From Gillisella vitis (GTDB lineage Bacteria; Pseudomonadota; Alphaproteobacteria; Rhizobiales; Rhizobiaceae): a stretch of DNA of 64,000 nucleotides. Where the stretch lies: positions 62,001 to 126,000 of the forward strand of contig WPHV01000011.1 in the NCBI GenBank assembly GCA_009744235.1, given 5' to 3'. The notes below the pieces were generated by a model, which saw only the letters and a list, made by a program, of their open reading frames with translations, did no database searches and was not told where the DNA came from. How positions within the stretch are numbered: the first letter of the stretch is position 1; the number at the start of each line of letters is the position of its first letter. Positions 18,436 through 30,728 of this stretch are shown in pieces. Made by a program: the position numbers and the translations under genes.

Positions 18436-18993
18436 TTATTGACGGAAGGGGAAGTTGAACTCTTTTAGAAGAGCCCGTGCTTCGTCATCCGTGGGAGCCG
18501 TCGTGCAAACGATGATGTCCATGCCCCACATCTGATCAACCTTATCGTAGTTGATCTCTGGGAACACAATGTGTTCCTTGATGCCCATGGCGAAGTTGCC
18601 ACGGCCGTCAAAGCTCTTCGGGTTCAAGCCCCGGAAGTCGCGAACGCGCGGGAGCGCGATGTTGATCAGACGGTCCATGAACTCATACATGCGAGCGCCG
18701 CGCAGTGTAACCTTTGCGCCAATCGGCATGTCTTCGCGGACCTTGAAGCCAGCGATCGAGTTGCGGGCCCGGGTAATGACAGGCTTCTGACCAGCAATAG
18801 CAGCCAAATCCGCAGCAGCAACCGTGGGCTTCTTGGAATCGGCAGTTGCCTCACCCACGCCCATGTTGATGACGATCTTGTCAAGCTTCGGAATCTGCAT
18901 TTCGTTGGCGTAGGAGAACTGCTCCCGAAGCGCCTGACGAATGCGGCTTACATATTCTGCCTTGAGCCGTGGCTCATACTTGATCTCAGCCAT
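18436..18993 (-). CDS. rplE: 50S ribosomal protein L5
   Basis: A 185-residue L5 that binds 5S rRNA and forms the bridge to S13. It shows [11 protein letters not shown], the [20 protein letters not shown] segment and [18 protein letters not shown] near the end. Its start overlaps the end of rplX by eight bases, which points to coupled translation. Confidence 0.98.
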   Translation of the reverse strand: MAEIKYEPRLKAEYVSRIRQALREQFSYANEMQIPKLDKIVINMGVGEATADSKKPTVAAADLAAIAGQKPVITRARNSIAGFKVREDMPIGAKVTLRGARMYEFMDRLINIALPRVRDFRGLNPKSFDGRGNFAMGIKEHIVFPEINYDKVDQMWGMDIIVCTTAPTDDEARALLKEFNFPFRQ

Positions 18994-19300
18994 CGATCAC
19001 TTCCCCCGAACGCTTGGCAACGCGAACCTTCTTGCCATCGACAACGGAGAAACCAACGCGAGTCGGCTTGCCGTCCTTGTCTGCAATAGCAAGGTTGGAA
19101 AGGTGCACAGAGGCTTCCTTGTTGATGATACCGGCTTCCTGGGTCTGCGTCTGGCGCTGGTGGCGCTTTACGACGTTGATCCCCTGAACGACCGCACGGT
19201 CTTCCTTCGGCATCACTTGAATGACTTCACCAGAACGACCCTTGTCCTTGCCGGTGAGTACGACGACTTTGTCGCCCTTACGAATCTTTTGCATCGTCAA
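18986..19300 (-). CDS. rplX: 50S ribosomal protein L24
   Basis: A 104-residue L24, an assembly-initiator protein with an N-terminal KOW motif ([19 protein letters not shown]). Length is typical for bacteria. Its stop lies inside the start of rplE and its start is nine bases after rplN. Confidence 0.98.
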   Translation of the reverse strand: MTMQKIRKGDKVVVLTGKDKGRSGEVIQVMPKEDRAVVQGINVVKRHQRQTQTQEAGIINKEASVHLSNLAIADKDGKPTRVGFSVVDGKKVRVAKRSGEVIDG

Positions 19301-19309
19301 TCGCTCCCC

Positions 19310-19678
19310 TTAAAGAACTTCAGGAGCCAGCGAGATGATCTTCATGTGGTTCTTAGCGCGAAGTTCGCGCGGAACCGGTCCGAAGATACGGCTGCCGATT
19401 GGCTCTTTCTTGTTGTCGATAAGAACGGCTGCGTTGTTATCGAAGCGGATGACGCTGCCGTCGGCGCGACGGATGTCCTTGGCGGTACGAACCACCACGG
19501 CCTTCATCACATCACCCTTTTTCACGCGGCCGCGCGGAATAGCTTCCTTGATCGAAACGACGATAATGTCGCCGACCGAAGCGTATTTGCGCTTAGAACC
19601 GCCCAGCACTTTGATGCACATGACACGACGCGCGCCGGAATTATCGGCAACGTCGAGGTTAGTCTGCATCTGAATCAT
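19310..19678 (-). CDS. rplN: 50S ribosomal protein L14
   Basis: A 122-residue L14 at the subunit interface, with [24 protein letters not shown] at the N-terminus split across the classic signature. An AAGG ribosome site precedes the ATG at 19678. It is the first gene of the spc operon proper and is separated from rpsQ by 233 bases containing a terminator-like hairpin, so a separate promoter is expected, although none stands out. Confidence 0.98.
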   Translation of the reverse strand: MIQMQTNLDVADNSGARRVMCIKVLGGSKRKYASVGDIIVVSIKEAIPRGRVKKGDVMKAVVVRTAKDIRRADGSVIRFDNNAAVLIDNKKEPIGSRIFGPVPRELRAKNHMKIISLAPEVL

Positions 19679-19816
19679 GTCAGGTCGCCTTCTCGTTATA
19701 CCGGAACGGTTGGGCGATGCCCCCTATTCCGGCTTATGGATCTTTATGTCTTTTCGAGCGGAGGAGGATCTTGCCAAGGTGGTTTCCTTAAAAAGGACCT
19801 TCCCTGCGCTCAAAGC

Positions 19817-19844
19817 AAAAGAACGCTCTCGATGGAGCGTTCTT
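19817..19844 (-). terminator. Terminator-like hairpin between S10 and spc operons
   Basis: AAGAACGCTC (19819-19828) pairs perfectly with 19835-19844 around a six-base loop, followed on the - strand by TTTTGCTTT. It lies about 70 bases after the rpsQ stop, exactly at the classical S10/spc operon boundary. Confidence 0.6.
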
Positions 19845-19911
19845 GCGCCGTTGCGGTGCTTCTACAGATTTTTGGGAAAGGCGCAAGTGGCCTCCCCCAT
19901 TTCTCTGCAAA

Positions 19912-20148
19912 TTAAGCCTGGGCGGAAACGACCGTCCAGCACTTATCCTTGGAAATCGGTGCGCATTCCTCGATGGAAACCACGTCACCAATCTTATACT
20001 GATTGCTCTCGTCGTGAGCCTTGTATTTCTTCGAGCGACGAACGGTCTTCTGAAGCAGCGGGTGAGCGAATCGACGCTCAACCCGAACTACAACGGTCTT
20101 CTCGTTCTTGTCGCTGACCACGACGCCCTGCAGAATGCGTTTCGGCAT
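19912..20148 (-). CDS. rpsQ: 30S ribosomal protein S17
   Basis: A 78-residue S17, a primary 16S rRNA binder of OB fold. It begins [21 protein letters not shown] and has the [13 protein letters not shown] signature. It is the last gene of the S10 operon, 15 bases after rpmC. A hairpin with T tract follows. Confidence 0.97.
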   Translation of the reverse strand: MPKRILQGVVVSDKNEKTVVVRVERRFAHPLLQKTVRRSKKYKAHDESNQYKIGDVVSIEECAPISKDKCWTVVSAQA

Positions 20149-20163
20149 TGTTCTTCTGGTCCT

Positions 20164-20364
20164 TTAGGCCTTGGCTTCTGCCGCCTTCTGGCGGGCAATG
20201 GTTTTCACGCGGGCGATATCCTTACGGACCTCGTTGATGCGCGAGGACTTTTCAAGCTGGCCAGTTGCCTTCTGGAAGCGCAGGTTGAACTGCTCCTTCT
20301 TCAGGTTGCCCAACTCATCCTTCAACTGATCAGCGCTCATGGCGCGTGCGTCTGCGGCTTTCAT
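20164..20364 (-). CDS. rpmC: 50S ribosomal protein L29
   Basis: A 66-residue all-helical L29 near the exit tunnel and docking site for trigger factor and SRP. The conserved core is [18 protein letters not shown]. An upstream ATG at 20385 overlaps the end of rplP; the ATG at 20364 has a TAAGGA site, gives the usual MKAADARA start and is preferred. Ten bases separate it from rplP. Confidence 0.96.
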   Translation of the reverse strand: MKAADARAMSADQLKDELGNLKKEQFNLRFQKATGQLEKSSRINEVRKDIARVKTIARQKAAEAKA

Positions 20365-20374
20365 GGCTTGATCC

Positions 20375-20788
20375 TTACTCTGCAATGCGCTGTACGAAGC
20401 GCGTTTTCACCGAGAGCTTGGCCGAGCCGAGACGCAGCGCCTCACGGGCGATTTCCTCGGACACACCGTCGATCTCGAACATCATACGGCCGGGCTTGAC
20501 CTTGCATGCCCAGTATTCGACAGAGCCCTTACCCTTACCCATACGGACTTCGGTAGGCTTTGCCGTGACCGGCACATCGGGGAATACCCGGATCCACACG
20601 CGACCTGCGCGCTTCATATAGCGCGTGATCGCGCGGCGAGCCGCTTCGATCTCGCGTGCATTGACGCGGTTGGGCTCAAGAGCCTTCAGGCCGAATTCAC
20701 CGAACGCCAGGTCGAAACCGCCCTTGGCAACGCCCTTGATGCGTCCCTTGAACTGCTTGCGGTACTTGGTACGCTTTGGCTGCAACAT
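20375..20788 (-). CDS. rplP: 50S ribosomal protein L16
   Basis: A 137-residue L16 that helps position A-site tRNA. It starts [16 protein letters not shown] and includes the [17 protein letters not shown] and [19 protein letters not shown] motifs. The arginine hydroxylated in some bacteria lies in the RMGKGKG loop. It follows rpsC by 37 bases. Confidence 0.98.
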   Translation of the reverse strand: MLQPKRTKYRKQFKGRIKGVAKGGFDLAFGEFGLKALEPNRVNAREIEAARRAITRYMKRAGRVWIRVFPDVPVTAKPTEVRMGKGKGSVEYWACKVKPGRMMFEIDGVSEEIAREALRLGSAKLSVKTRFVQRIAE

Positions 20789-20825
20789 TTATCTATTCTC
20801 CGAACTTTTCTCCGGGCGCGCCTAA

Positions 20826-21539
20826 TCAGGCGTTCTCGCGACGACGGTTGTTGTTGTTGCCGCCTTGGGCGTCGCTTTCCAGCGCCCGGCGCTCGGAGGC
20901 CATTGGATCGTGCTCAAGGATTTCGCCCTTGAAGATCCAGACCTTGATGCCGCAAATACCATAAGCGGTCGTAGCTTCCGCTACACCGTAATCGATATCG
21001 GCACGCAGCGTATGAAGCGGCACGCGACCTTCGCGGTACCATTCCGTACGAGCGATTTCGGCACCACCGAGACGGCCAGCGCAGGTGATCTTGATGCCTT
21101 CGGCACCCAGACGCATGGCGGACTGTACGGCGCGCTTCATGGCACGACGGAACGCGATACGGCGCTCGAGCTGCTGGGCGATCGACTGAGCGACCAGCGT
21201 AGCATCGACTTCCGGCTTGCGCACTTCAACAATGTTGAGGTGCGTTTCGGAATTGGTCATTTCGGAAAGCTTCTTGCGAAGCTTTTCGATGTCTGCACCC
21301 TTCTTGCCGATGATCAGACCCGGACGAGCCGAGTGGATCGTGACGCGGCACTTCTTGTGCGGACGCTCGATAACCACCTTGGCGATACCGGCCTGCTTCA
21401 GCTCTTCCATCAAATAGGCCCGGATCTTCAGGTCTTCATGAAGAAGCTTGCCATATTCGGCGTTGTCGGCGAACCAACGGCTATCCCAAGTCCTGTTAAT
21501 GCCCAGGCGGAAACCGATTGGATTGATTTTCTGACCCAT
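20826..21539 (-). CDS. rpsC: 30S ribosomal protein S3
   Basis: A 237-residue S3 with an N-terminal KH domain ([18 protein letters not shown]) and a C-terminal domain with [31 protein letters not shown] divided over two strands; with S4 and S5 it forms the mRNA helicase site. A glycine/asparagine/arginine-rich tail ends the protein. Its ATG overlaps the rplV stop by one base, which indicates coupled translation. Confidence 0.98.
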   Translation of the reverse strand: MGQKINPIGFRLGINRTWDSRWFADNAEYGKLLHEDLKIRAYLMEELKQAGIAKVVIERPHKKCRVTIHSARPGLIIGKKGADIEKLRKKLSEMTNSETHLNIVEVRKPEVDATLVAQSIAQQLERRIAFRRAMKRAVQSAMRLGAEGIKITCAGRLGGAEIARTEWYREGRVPLHTLRADIDYGVAEATTAYGICGIKVWIFKGEILEHDPMASERRALESDAQGGNNNNRRRENA

Positions 21540-21928
21540 TATGCGGCCTCCCCTTTGGCTTCGACTTCGCGCACAACAATCGTCAGATGCGAGAATGGCT
21601 TTTCAATGCGCGATGCGCGGCCACGGCCACGAGCGTGGAAACGCTTCATGGTGATCGATTTACCAACATAGGCTTCGGCGACGATCAGCTGATCGACGTC
21701 GAGGTCGTGGTTGTTCTCGGCGTTTGCAATAGCCGATTCCAGTGTCTTCTTCACTGTATCTGCAATGCGCTTGCGCGAGAATGTCAGGTCGGCCAGAGCG
21801 CGGTCGACCTTCTTGCCACGGATCAAAGCTGCAACTAGGTTGAGCTTCTGAGGGCTGACGCGGAGCGTGCGCGCAACGGCCTGCGCCTCGTTATCCTTCA
21901 GCCGGCGTTCGGCTTTTGCCTTGCCCAT
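21539..21928 (-). CDS. rplV: 50S ribosomal protein L22
   Basis: A 129-residue L22 lining the nascent-peptide tunnel constriction with L4. The C-terminal signature [25 protein letters not shown] covers the tunnel beta-hairpin. The tail EVEAKGEAA is typical of rhizobia. It is two bases after rpsS. Confidence 0.98.
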   Translation of the reverse strand: MGKAKAERRLKDNEAQAVARTLRVSPQKLNLVAALIRGKKVDRALADLTFSRKRIADTVKKTLESAIANAENNHDLDVDQLIVAEAYVGKSITMKRFHARGRGRASRIEKPFSHLTIVVREVEAKGEAA

Positions 21929-21930
21929 CG

Positions 21931-22209
21931 TTACTTCCTCTTCGCTTTCTTGTCCGCACCGTGACCGTAATAGGTCCGGGTCGGAGCGAATTCACCGAAT
22001 TTATGGCCAACCATGTCTTCGTTGACGCTGACCGGGATATGCTTGCTGCCGTTATAGACGCCAAACGTCAAACCGACAAACTGGGGCAAGATCGTCGACC
22101 GACGGGTCCACATCTTGATCACTTCGCTACGACCGCTCTCGCGAACTTTTTCAGCCTTCTTAAGAAGGTAGCCGTCAACGAAGGGGCCTTTCCATACTGA
22201 ACGAGCCAT
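21931..22209 (-). CDS. rpsS: 30S ribosomal protein S19
   Basis: A 92-residue S19 of the 30S head, near the A-site finger. It begins [18 protein letters not shown] and has the [17 protein letters not shown] signature. It lies 15 bases after rplB and two before rplV. Confidence 0.98.
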   Translation of the reverse strand: MARSVWKGPFVDGYLLKKAEKVRESGRSEVIKMWTRRSTILPQFVGLTFGVYNGSKHIPVSVNEDMVGHKFGEFAPTRTYYGHGADKKAKRK

Positions 22210-22224
22210 CTCTGACTACCTCTC

Positions 22225-23061
22225 TTACTTCTTCTTCTGGTGGCGGGAACGCATGATGAACTTGTCCGTGGACTTGTTCGACCGCGTACGCTTGCCCTTG
22301 GTCGGCTTACCCCAAGGGGAAACCGGATGACGGCCACCGGAGGTGCGGCCTTCACCACCGCCGTGCGGGTGGTCGACTGGGTTCATGACGACGCCGCGAA
22401 CGTGCGGGCGCTTGCCACGCCAACGCGAACGACCAGCCTTGCCGTCATTGATGTTGCCGTGGTCGGAGTTCGACACGGCGCCGACCGTTGCAAGGCAAGT
22501 GCCATGCACCAGGCGCTGTTCGCCCGAGCTGAGACGCAGGATAGCCATGCCGGCATCGCGACCGACCAGCTGAACATAGGCACCAGCGGAACGGGCAACC
22601 TGACCGCCCTTGCCGGGCTTCAGCTCGACATTATGCACGATGGAGCCGACTGGGACGTATTGCAGCGGCATAGCGTTGCCGGGCTTGACGTCAACAGCCT
22701 TATCCGATGCGATCACCTTGTCACCGGCTGCCAAACGCTGCGGAGCCAGGATATAGGCCTGCTCGCCATCGGCATAGGTGATCAGCGCAATAAACGCTGT
22801 ACGGTTGGGGTCGTATTCCAGACGCTCGACAGTGCCTTCTACGTCAAACTTACGACGCTTGAAGTCCACCAGACGATAGGTGCGCTTGTGACCGCCGCCC
22901 TGAAAGCGAACTGTGATGCGACCGAGATTGTTGCGACCGCCCTTCGAAGACAGACCCTCGGTCAGCGACTTGACAGGCTTGCCCTTGTAGAGGCCCGACC
23001 GGTCAACGATGACCAGCTGACGCTGGCTCGGGGTTGTCGGATTGAAATTTTTCAATGCCAT
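22225..23061 (-). CDS. rplB: 50S ribosomal protein L2
   Basis: A 278-residue L2, required for subunit joining and peptidyl transfer. The functional loop [14 protein letters not shown] with its conserved histidine is present, as is the RVKNYTP-region counterpart [13 protein letters not shown] at the N-terminus. The basic C-terminus ends RSRHQKKK. Spacing to rplW is 11 bases. Confidence 0.98.
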   Translation of the reverse strand: MALKNFNPTTPSQRQLVIVDRSGLYKGKPVKSLTEGLSSKGGRNNLGRITVRFQGGGHKRTYRLVDFKRRKFDVEGTVERLEYDPNRTAFIALITYADGEQAYILAPQRLAAGDKVIASDKAVDVKPGNAMPLQYVPVGSIVHNVELKPGKGGQVARSAGAYVQLVGRDAGMAILRLSSGEQRLVHGTCLATVGAVSNSDHGNINDGKAGRSRWRGKRPHVRGVVMNPVDHPHGGGEGRTSGGRHPVSPWGKPTKGKRTRSNKSTDKFIMRSRHQKKK

Positions 23062-23072
23062 TTTTCTGTTCC

Positions 23073-23366
23073 TCAGAGACCGGTGGAGACGTCGATGGAC
23101 TGACCCTCGGCGAGCGTAACGATCGCCTTCTTCACATCCTTCTGCTTACCGGCGAAGCCGCGGAAACGCTTAGTCTTGCCCTTGCGGAGCAGCGTATTCA
23201 CAGCTGTAACCTTGACACCGAACAGTGCTTCGACGGCAGCCTTGATTTCAGGCTTGGAAGCAGTCCGGGCGACGTTGAAGACCACCTGGTTGAAATCGGA
23301 AACCAGCGTGGACTTTTCAGTGATCGATGGAGATACGATCACGTCGTAGTGGCGAAGATCAGTCAT
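23073..23366 (-). CDS. rplW: 50S ribosomal protein L23
   Basis: A 97-residue L23 at the tunnel exit, the binding site of trigger factor and SRP. The pattern SPSITEKST and [20 protein letters not shown] are family marks. Its start overlaps the rplD stop by four bases (ATGA). Confidence 0.97.
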   Translation of the reverse strand: MTDLRHYDVIVSPSITEKSTLVSDFNQVVFNVARTASKPEIKAAVEALFGVKVTAVNTLLRKGKTKRFRGFAGKQKDVKKAIVTLAEGQSIDVSTGL

Positions 23367-23983
23367 TTGAACCGCTCCTCCAGAGCTTCAACCGCAGCCT
23401 TGGAAAGCACGAGCTTACCGCGACGCAGAATGTCATAAACGTTGATGCCCTGAACCGGCAGAACATCGATATTCGGGATGTTCGCGGCAGCGAGCTTGAA
23501 ATTGACGTCGAGTTCGACGCCGCCAATCACCAATGCGTTCTTCAGCCCGAGAGCCTCGAACACGCCAACGGCGGCCTTGGTCTTGGCATCGGCAGCAACC
23601 AGCTGATCGACGATGATCAGTTCGTCAGCCTTGAACTTGGCAGACAGAGCGTGACGCAGGGCGAGAGCGCGAACCTTCTTGGGAAGATCATGCTCGTGGC
23701 TGCGAACGACCGGGCCGTGGGCCTTGCCGCCGCCGCGGAACTGCGGAGCACGAGCGGAATGGTGACGAGCGCGGCCCGTACCCTTTTGCTTGTACATCTT
23801 GGCACCGGTGCGCGATACTTCGGCACGGGTCTTGGTCTTGTGTGTGCCCTGCTGCTTCCTGGCAAGCTGCCAACGAACCATGCGAGCAATGATATCTTGA
23901 CGGGGTTCGAGGCCGAAAATGGCGTCGGACAGGGAAACCGTACCGGCATCCGTCCCCTCGAGGGTTTTGACGTTGAGTTCCAT
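23363..23983 (-). CDS. rplD: 50S ribosomal protein L4
   Basis: A 206-residue L4 with its tunnel-lining loop [25 protein letters not shown]. In enterobacteria L4 represses the S10 operon through its leader; here a ~220-base leader precedes rpsJ, but homologous structure is not demonstrated. Twelve bases separate it from rplC. Confidence 0.97.
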   Translation of the reverse strand: MELNVKTLEGTDAGTVSLSDAIFGLEPRQDIIARMVRWQLARKQQGTHKTKTRAEVSRTGAKMYKQKGTGRARHHSARAPQFRGGGKAHGPVVRSHEHDLPKKVRALALRHALSAKFKADELIIVDQLVAADAKTKAAVGVFEALGLKNALVIGGVELDVNFKLAAANIPNIDVLPVQGINVYDILRRGKLVLSKAAVEALEERFK

Positions 23984-23995
23984 GGTTTGGCTCCC

Positions 23996-24637
23996 TTACT
24001 TCGCTGCCGACTTGACGGCGTCGCGCACGATGATCCAGGAACCCTTGGAACCGGGCACAGCGCCCTTCACCAGGATAAGGCCACGATCTTCATCGGTCGA
24101 AACGACTTCCAGATTCTGGGTGGTAACGCGGGTTTGACCCATGTGACCGGCCATACGCTTGCCCTTCCAGACCTTGCCCGGATCCTGGTTGGAACCAGTC
24201 GAACCGTGCGAGCGGTGCGAGACGGACACGCCGTGGGTTGCACGAAGACCACCGAAATTGTGGCGCTTCATGGCACCGGCAAAACCCTTGCCGATCGTGG
24301 TGCCGGTAACGTCAACCAGCTGACCAGCAGCAAAGTGACCAGCCTTCAATTCAGCACCGATCTCGATGAGGTTGTCTTCGGAAACGCGAAATTCGACGAG
24401 CTTGGCCTTCGGCTCGACGTTTGCAGCGGCAAAATTGCCGCGCATTGCCTTGGATGTATTCTTGACCTTGGCCTGACCGGCGCCGAGCTGAACGGCAGTG
24501 TAGCCGTGCTTATCGACAGTCCGCTGAGCCAGGACCTGGCAGTTATCCAAGCGTAGTACTGTTACCGGGACATGCTCGCCGGCGTCATTATAGACCCGGG
24601 TCATTCCCACTTTCTGTGCAATCACACCTGAACGCAT
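23996..24637 (-). CDS. rplC: 50S ribosomal protein L3
   Basis: A 213-residue L3 that initiates 50S assembly and reaches the peptidyl transferase centre. It begins [16 protein letters not shown] and includes the [13 protein letters not shown] and [15 protein letters not shown] loop. The central loop glutamine methylated by PrmB would be within the [16 protein letters not shown] segment. A 171-base gap separates it from rpsJ; no gene is seen in that gap. Confidence 0.98.
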   Translation of the reverse strand: MRSGVIAQKVGMTRVYNDAGEHVPVTVLRLDNCQVLAQRTVDKHGYTAVQLGAGQAKVKNTSKAMRGNFAAANVEPKAKLVEFRVSEDNLIEIGAELKAGHFAAGQLVDVTGTTIGKGFAGAMKRHNFGGLRATHGVSVSHRSHGSTGSNQDPGKVWKGKRMAGHMGQTRVTTQNLEVVSTDEDRGLILVKGAVPGSKGSWIIVRDAVKSAAK

Positions 24638-24808
24638 CGGTTCATTCCTCTTGAGAGTAAAACAAGCGCCTCACGGCCCTTGCCCGCCTCTTTGTTTAAG
24701 GATTCCATTCCAGTCCTTCCAGACTTTCAGGTTTCCCGTTTCGAGAAGTCGTTGGCAGGTCTTGCCACGTACCTTCCTTGTTATTTCGGCTCTCGCCGGA
24801 ATTGGTTT

Positions 24809-25117
24809 TTAAAGCTTGATTTCGACGTCTACGCCGGCAGCCAGATCGAGCTTCATCAAAGCGTCGACGGTCTGCGGAGTCGGATCAACGATGTCCAGCA
24901 GACGCTTATGCGTACGCATTTCAAACTGTTCGCGACTCTTCTTGTCGACGTGAGGCGAACGGTTGACGGTGAATTTCTCAATACGGGTCGGAAGCGGAAC
25001 CGGGCCGCGGACGCTTGCACCGGTGCGCTTGGCGGTAGAAACGATCTCCCGCGTAGAGGCATCGAGAACCCGGTGATCAAACGCCTTCAGGCGGATACGG
25101 ATATTCTGGCCGTTCAT
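24809..25117 (-). CDS. rpsJ: 30S ribosomal protein S10
   Basis: A 102-residue S10, also the NusE component of antitermination complexes. It shows [21 protein letters not shown] and the [19 protein letters not shown] signature with a [10 protein letters not shown] start. It heads the S10 operon, 321 bases downstream of tuf, with a promoter candidate and a long leader. Confidence 0.98.
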   Translation of the reverse strand: MNGQNIRIRLKAFDHRVLDASTREIVSTAKRTGASVRGPVPLPTRIEKFTVNRSPHVDKKSREQFEMRTHKRLLDIVDPTPQTVDALMKLDLAAGVDVEIKL

Positions 25118-25214
25118 TCGACGTGTCCTTATTCGTTTTTCTTAAACGTCCCCGCTCACGCAAAGACAGTGAATTACCAATTTCTGGCCGGCCCCGTATT
25201 GTCAAAAATCACAA

Positions 25215-25230
25215 GGACGTATCGACGTCC
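25215..25230. other. Small perfect hairpin in the rpsJ leader
   Basis: GGACGT and ACGTCC are separated by ATCG, about 100 bases before the rpsJ start and inside the presumed leader. It could be part of a regulatory fold or a protein-binding palindrome. The remainder of the 25118-25438 gap shows no gene. Confidence 0.35.
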
Positions 25231-25344
25231 ATGTCACCTTACTTCATCAGGGACCCCACCAGTGCGACCCAAGACCGGATCGCGAAACTTAGCAGAGCCA
25301 GAGGAAAGAGGAGCGATGCGCCGCTCTTCCTTGTTCGTGGCGGG

Positions 25345-25373
25345 GGCATACAACGTCCCCGTCAATTCGTCAA
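25345..25373 (-). promoter_or_regulatory. Promoter candidate for the S10 operon
   Basis: On the - strand TTGACG (25373-25368) and TATGCC (25350-25345) are spaced by 17 bases, just downstream of the tuf terminator. Transcription from here would give a leader of about 220 bases before rpsJ. Confidence 0.5.
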
Positions 25374-25383
25374 CTGATTCCCG

Positions 25384-25420
25384 GAAATAAAGAAGCGCGG
25401 CATGGAATGCCGCGCTTCTT
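25384..25420 (-). terminator. Terminator after the first tuf gene
   Basis: AAGAAGCGCGGCA (25390-25402) pairs perfectly with 25408-25420 around a five-base loop; the - strand continues TTTATTT. It lies 19 bases after the tuf stop and separates the str operon from the S10 operon. Confidence 0.75.
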
Positions 25421-25438
25421 CGTCTGTATTATGACGAC

Positions 25439-26614
<1,176 letters not shown>

Positions 26615-26685
26615 TTTCGGCTCTCCATTATCTCATCCCCATGAAGGGGGAAATTCCTGTTATCTGTTCCGGCTGACTACCCCGA

Positions 26686-28785
26686 TCATTTCTGACCGGA
26701 GTACTTTGCCTGAATTTCGGCAGCGACATTGCTCGGAACGGGCGAATAGTGATCGAACACCATCGAGTACTGAGCGCGACCCTGGCTCATGGAGCGCAGG
26801 TTGTCGACGTATTTGAACATGTTGGCCAACGGTACATGCGCGTTGATGACAACGGCGATACCACGGCTTTCCTGGCCCTGGATCTGGCCACGGCGGGAGT
26901 TCAGGTCGCCGATCACGTCACCGACGTAATCTTCCGGCGTCACGACTTCCACCTTCATCATCGGCTCGAGCAACTGAGCGCCAGCCTTCTTGGCTGCTTC
27001 ACGGAAGCAGGCACGCGAAGCGATTTCGAAGGCCAGAACCGACGAGTCGACATCGTGGTAAGCACCATCGATCAGAGTTGCCTTGACGCCGAGCATCGGG
27101 AAGCCAGCCAGCGGACCGGAAGACAGAACGCTTTCGATGCCCTTCTGAACGCCGGGGATGTATTCCTTGGGAACCGAACCACCGACGATTTTCGAATCGA
27201 ACTTAAACTCATCACCTTCAGGATTGGGTTCGAAGATGATCTTGACGCGGGCGAACTGACCCGTACCGCCAGACTGCTTCTTGTGGGTATAGTCTTCTTC
27301 GTGCTGACGCGTAATAGTTTCGCGATAGGCAACCTGCGGCGCGCCGACAGTTGCTTCTACCTTGAACTCACGACGCATACGGTCGACGATGATGTCGAGG
27401 TGAAGTTCACCCATGCCGGCGATGATCGTCTGGCCGGATTCCTGATCGGTCTTGACGCGGAAGGACGGATCCTCAGCAGCAAGACGGTTGAGCGCGAGGC
27501 CCATCTTTTCCTGGTCGCCCTTGGTCTTCGGCTCGATGGCGATCTGAATGACCGGCTCGGGGAATTCCATGCGCTCCAGGATAACCTGGTTCAGGGGATC
27601 GCAGAGCGTATCGCCCGTGGTGCTTTCCTTCAGGCCAGCCAGGGCAACGATGTCGCCTGCAAAGGCTTCTTCGATGTCTTCACGGCTGTTGGAATGCATC
27701 TGGAGCATACGACCAACGCGTTCGCGCTTTTCCTTGACCGTGTTCATGACCGACGCGCCCTTTTCGAGCTTGCCGGAATAGATACGGCAGAAGGTCAGCG
27801 AACCAACGAAGGGGTCGTTCATGATCTTGAACGCCAGCATCGACAAAGGCTCTGCGTCATCAGGATGACGTTCGATTTCAGCGTCGGTCTTGACGTCGAT
27901 ACCCTTGATGGCAGGGATATCGAGCGGCGAAGGCAAATATTCGCAAACAGCGTCGAGCAAAGGCTGAACGCCCTTGTTCTTAAAGGCCGTACCGCAGAAC
28001 ATCGGATGGAACTTAACTTCAATCGTGCCCTGACGAACGAGAGCGCGGATCTTGTCATTATCAGGCATGATGCCGTTCAGGTAGTCTTCCATCGCCTGTT
28101 CGTCGATCTCGACAACGGTCTCGATCAGCTTTTCGCGATATTCAACGGCCTTTTCCTTCAGGTCGTCGGGGATTTCCACAACGTCCCAGGCAGCGCCCAG
28201 CGATTCATCACGCCAGACGAGAGCGTTCATCTCGATCAGGTCAACAACGCCCTTGAACTCTGTTTCAGCGCCGATTGGCAGCTGCATAACAACAGCGGTG
28301 GCACCGAGACGGGTCTTGATCATTTCTACCGAACGGTAGAAGTCAGCGCCGGTCTTGTCCATCTTGTTGCAGAAGATCATCCGCGGAACGTTGTACTTTT
28401 CAGCCTGACGCCAGACGGTTTCCGTCTGCGGCTCAACGCCTGCGTTGGCATCGAGAAGTGCGATAGCACCGTCGAGTACGCGGAGCGAACGTTCAACTTC
28501 AATCGTGAAGTCGACGTGGCCGGGGGTGTCGATGATGTTGAAACGGCGCATCTTGCCATCGCGACCCTTCCAGTAGGTCGTGGTCGCAGCAGAGGTGATG
28601 GTGATACCACGCTCCTGCTCCTGCTCCATCCAGTCCATCGTGGCTGCGCCATCATGAACTTCGCCGATCTTGTGCGACTTGCCGGTGTAGTAGAGAATCC
28701 GCTCAGTCGTCGTGGTCTTACCGGCGTCGATATGCGCCATGATCCCGAAATTGCGGTAGTCTTCGATTTTATATTCGCGAGCCAT
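26686..28785 (-). CDS. fusA: Elongation factor G
   Basis: A 699-residue translocase GTPase. It begins [20 protein letters not shown] with P-loop AHIDAGKTT, then DTPGHVDF and NKMD. Domains II-V follow, with the domain IV tip region [11 protein letters not shown] and the end [21 protein letters not shown]. The frame is open to 28917, but the ATG at 28785 gives the family start and the extra part overlaps the rpsG region. It lies 34 bases after rpsG. Confidence 0.99.
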   Translation of the reverse strand: MAREYKIEDYRNFGIMAHIDAGKTTTTERILYYTGKSHKIGEVHDGAATMDWMEQEQERGITITSAATTTYWKGRDGKMRRFNIIDTPGHVDFTIEVERSLRVLDGAIALLDANAGVEPQTETVWRQAEKYNVPRMIFCNKMDKTGADFYRSVEMIKTRLGATAVVMQLPIGAETEFKGVVDLIEMNALVWRDESLGAAWDVVEIPDDLKEKAVEYREKLIETVVEIDEQAMEDYLNGIMPDNDKIRALVRQGTIEVKFHPMFCGTAFKNKGVQPLLDAVCEYLPSPLDIPAIKGIDVKTDAEIERHPDDAEPLSMLAFKIMNDPFVGSLTFCRIYSGKLEKGASVMNTVKEKRERVGRMLQMHSNSREDIEEAFAGDIVALAGLKESTTGDTLCDPLNQVILERMEFPEPVIQIAIEPKTKGDQEKMGLALNRLAAEDPSFRVKTDQESGQTIIAGMGELHLDIIVDRMRREFKVEATVGAPQVAYRETITRQHEEDYTHKKQSGGTGQFARVKIIFEPNPEGDEFKFDSKIVGGSVPKEYIPGVQKGIESVLSSGPLAGFPMLGVKATLIDGAYHDVDSSVLAFEIASRACFREAAKKAGAQLLEPMMKVEVVTPEDYVGDVIGDLNSRRGQIQGQESRGIAVVINAHVPLANMFKYVDNLRSMSQGRAQYSMVFDHYSPVPSNVAAEIQAKYSGQK

Positions 28786-28819
28786 AGTGGACTGCCTTTC
28801 GATATTCGATCGTCTAAGA

Positions 28820-29320
<501 letters not shown>

Positions 29321-29372
29321 TTATCACGCGGAGAACCTCGCGCAGCGCTGAATTTCAAAGAAGGCTTCCGAC

Positions 29373-29744
29373 TTACTTCGGACGCTTTGCACCATACTTG
29401 GAACGGCGCTGCTTACGGTTCTTGACACCCTGGGTATCGAGAACACCACGGATGATGTGGTAACGAACGCCCGGCAAGTCCTTGACGCGGCCGCCACGGA
29501 TCATGACGACAGAGTGTTCCTGCAGGTTGTGGCCTTCACCCGGAATGTAGCCGATGACTTCGAAGCCATTGGTCAAACGGATCTTGGCAACCTTACGCAG
29601 AGCCGAGTTCGGCTTCTTCGGGGTCGTGGTATAAACGCGGGTGCAAACGCCGCGCTTCTGTGGATTTTCCTGCAAGGCAGGAACCTTGTTGCGCTTTACC
29701 TGCGCCTGACGCGGCTTGCGGATCAGCTGATTTACGGTAGGCAT
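29373..29744 (-). CDS. rpsL: 30S ribosomal protein S12
   Basis: A 123-residue decoding-centre protein. It starts [13 protein letters not shown]; the frame is open to 29888, but that part precedes the family start and is excluded. The streptomycin-sensitive lysines are present in [13 protein letters not shown] and [12 protein letters not shown]. It is the first gene of the str operon, with a long untranslated leader and a promoter candidate about 260 bases upstream. Confidence 0.98.
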
Positions 29745-30423
29745 AGAACCATCCCTTATAATTCTTGTCACTTGAGCCTTTTCAGGCCCGTTTGTGCCGT
29801 TTCCGGCGGCGCTCGCACAATTTTCGCCATGCGCGAAATGTGGCCCGATCCGGGCTTCCGGATGGACCACAAAAAGCAGAGGACGCATGCGAATGCGTCA
29901 TGCGTGCAGCATTCATGTCTTCAAAGTGCGTTTGGATCCTAAGCCTGGGGCAAACTTCAGAACAATATGTCCTGAAAATCATAACCGTGCATTGGCTCCG
30001 ATGCGGGGCTACTACTGTTTTCACCCCGTTCCGTCAAGCCATGGCGCAAAATTAATAGCTCTCCAAAGCCCTGTGGCCGCTTTGGTCCCGGCCTATTTCG
30101 CGTTATGACGGCTTTTCGTCGATTATGCAATTGTCATCGGCCAATTCCGACCTTGCACCTACCGATTTTCAGCCTGCGATAGAAGAATCGTTTTCATGCC
30201 TGCCAAACGTCAGTTTTTGCACATGAAGCTGAGCGATTTGGAATTTGCAACCAGCCTTCAGCTTGACGAAGGCGGATGGCTCTATAACGATGAAATTATC
30301 GATTAGGTTATTGTGCCGAGGCGATTCCCGTCTACAAGACTTTCTAACCGTTGCTATCGCGGTCACCTGGCGGCTCGCTTGTCTCGAGCTATAAGAAAGG
30401 CGACCCGTCATAAGGACCGACTG
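29745..30423. other. Divergent intergenic region between rpsL and the 97-aa protein gene
   Basis: This 679-base stretch holds the rpsL leader and promoter candidate on the - strand and the upstream region of the + strand gene at 30424. In the leader there is a small hairpin (GACGCAT/ATGCGTC). One 36-codon open frame (30196-30306, +) begins MPAKRQFLHMKL; its coding status is doubtful. No RNA gene family is recognised. Confidence 0.5.
30009..30037 (-). promoter_or_regulatory. Promoter candidate for the str operon
   Basis: On the - strand TTGACG (30037-30032) and TAGTAG (30014-30009) are 17 bases apart. The -35 element is good and the -10 weak. Transcription would start near 30002, leaving a ~260-base leader before rpsL. 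Confidence 0.4.
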
Positions 30424-30717
30424 ATGATTTCGACCCCTGACAATGACAATAATTCGGACGGACCAATGGTCTTCATCATCATTGCCAAGGCCTATGAAGA
30501 AACGGGCACCGAAGGCATCGACCTGCATATTCTGCTGAGCGCACCCGATGACGATTCCGCAGTGCGCGAGGCTTTGAATGCACTGGCCGAGGAAGGCTTC
30601 CTGGAGGCCGACCTGGACCAGATCGGCATGGTGACAGAACCACCTTCCGACGAGCCGCACGCCTCAGCTTATCAGGGCGCACTCGAAGGTGAAGTGGCAA
30701 TCATCCGCTTCAATTGA
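30424..30717 (+). CDS. Conserved small protein of unknown function, 97 aa
   Basis: A soluble, acidic 97-residue protein beginning MISTPDNDNNSDG. The ATG at 30424 has a TAAGGA ribosome site; the frame is open upstream to 30313 but that region reads as basic low-quality sequence. The middle contains ILLSAPDDDSAVREALNALAEEGF, a helix pattern that might belong to an ACT- or winged-helix-like small domain, but I do not recognise a family. The Nudix gene follows 11 bases after the stop, so they are probably co-transcribed. Confidence 0.7.
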   Translation: MISTPDNDNNSDGPMVFIIIAKAYEETGTEGIDLHILLSAPDDDSAVREALNALAEEGFLEADLDQIGMVTEPPSDEPHASAYQGALEGEVAIIRFN

Positions 30718-30728
30718 GTCAGCCGTGA

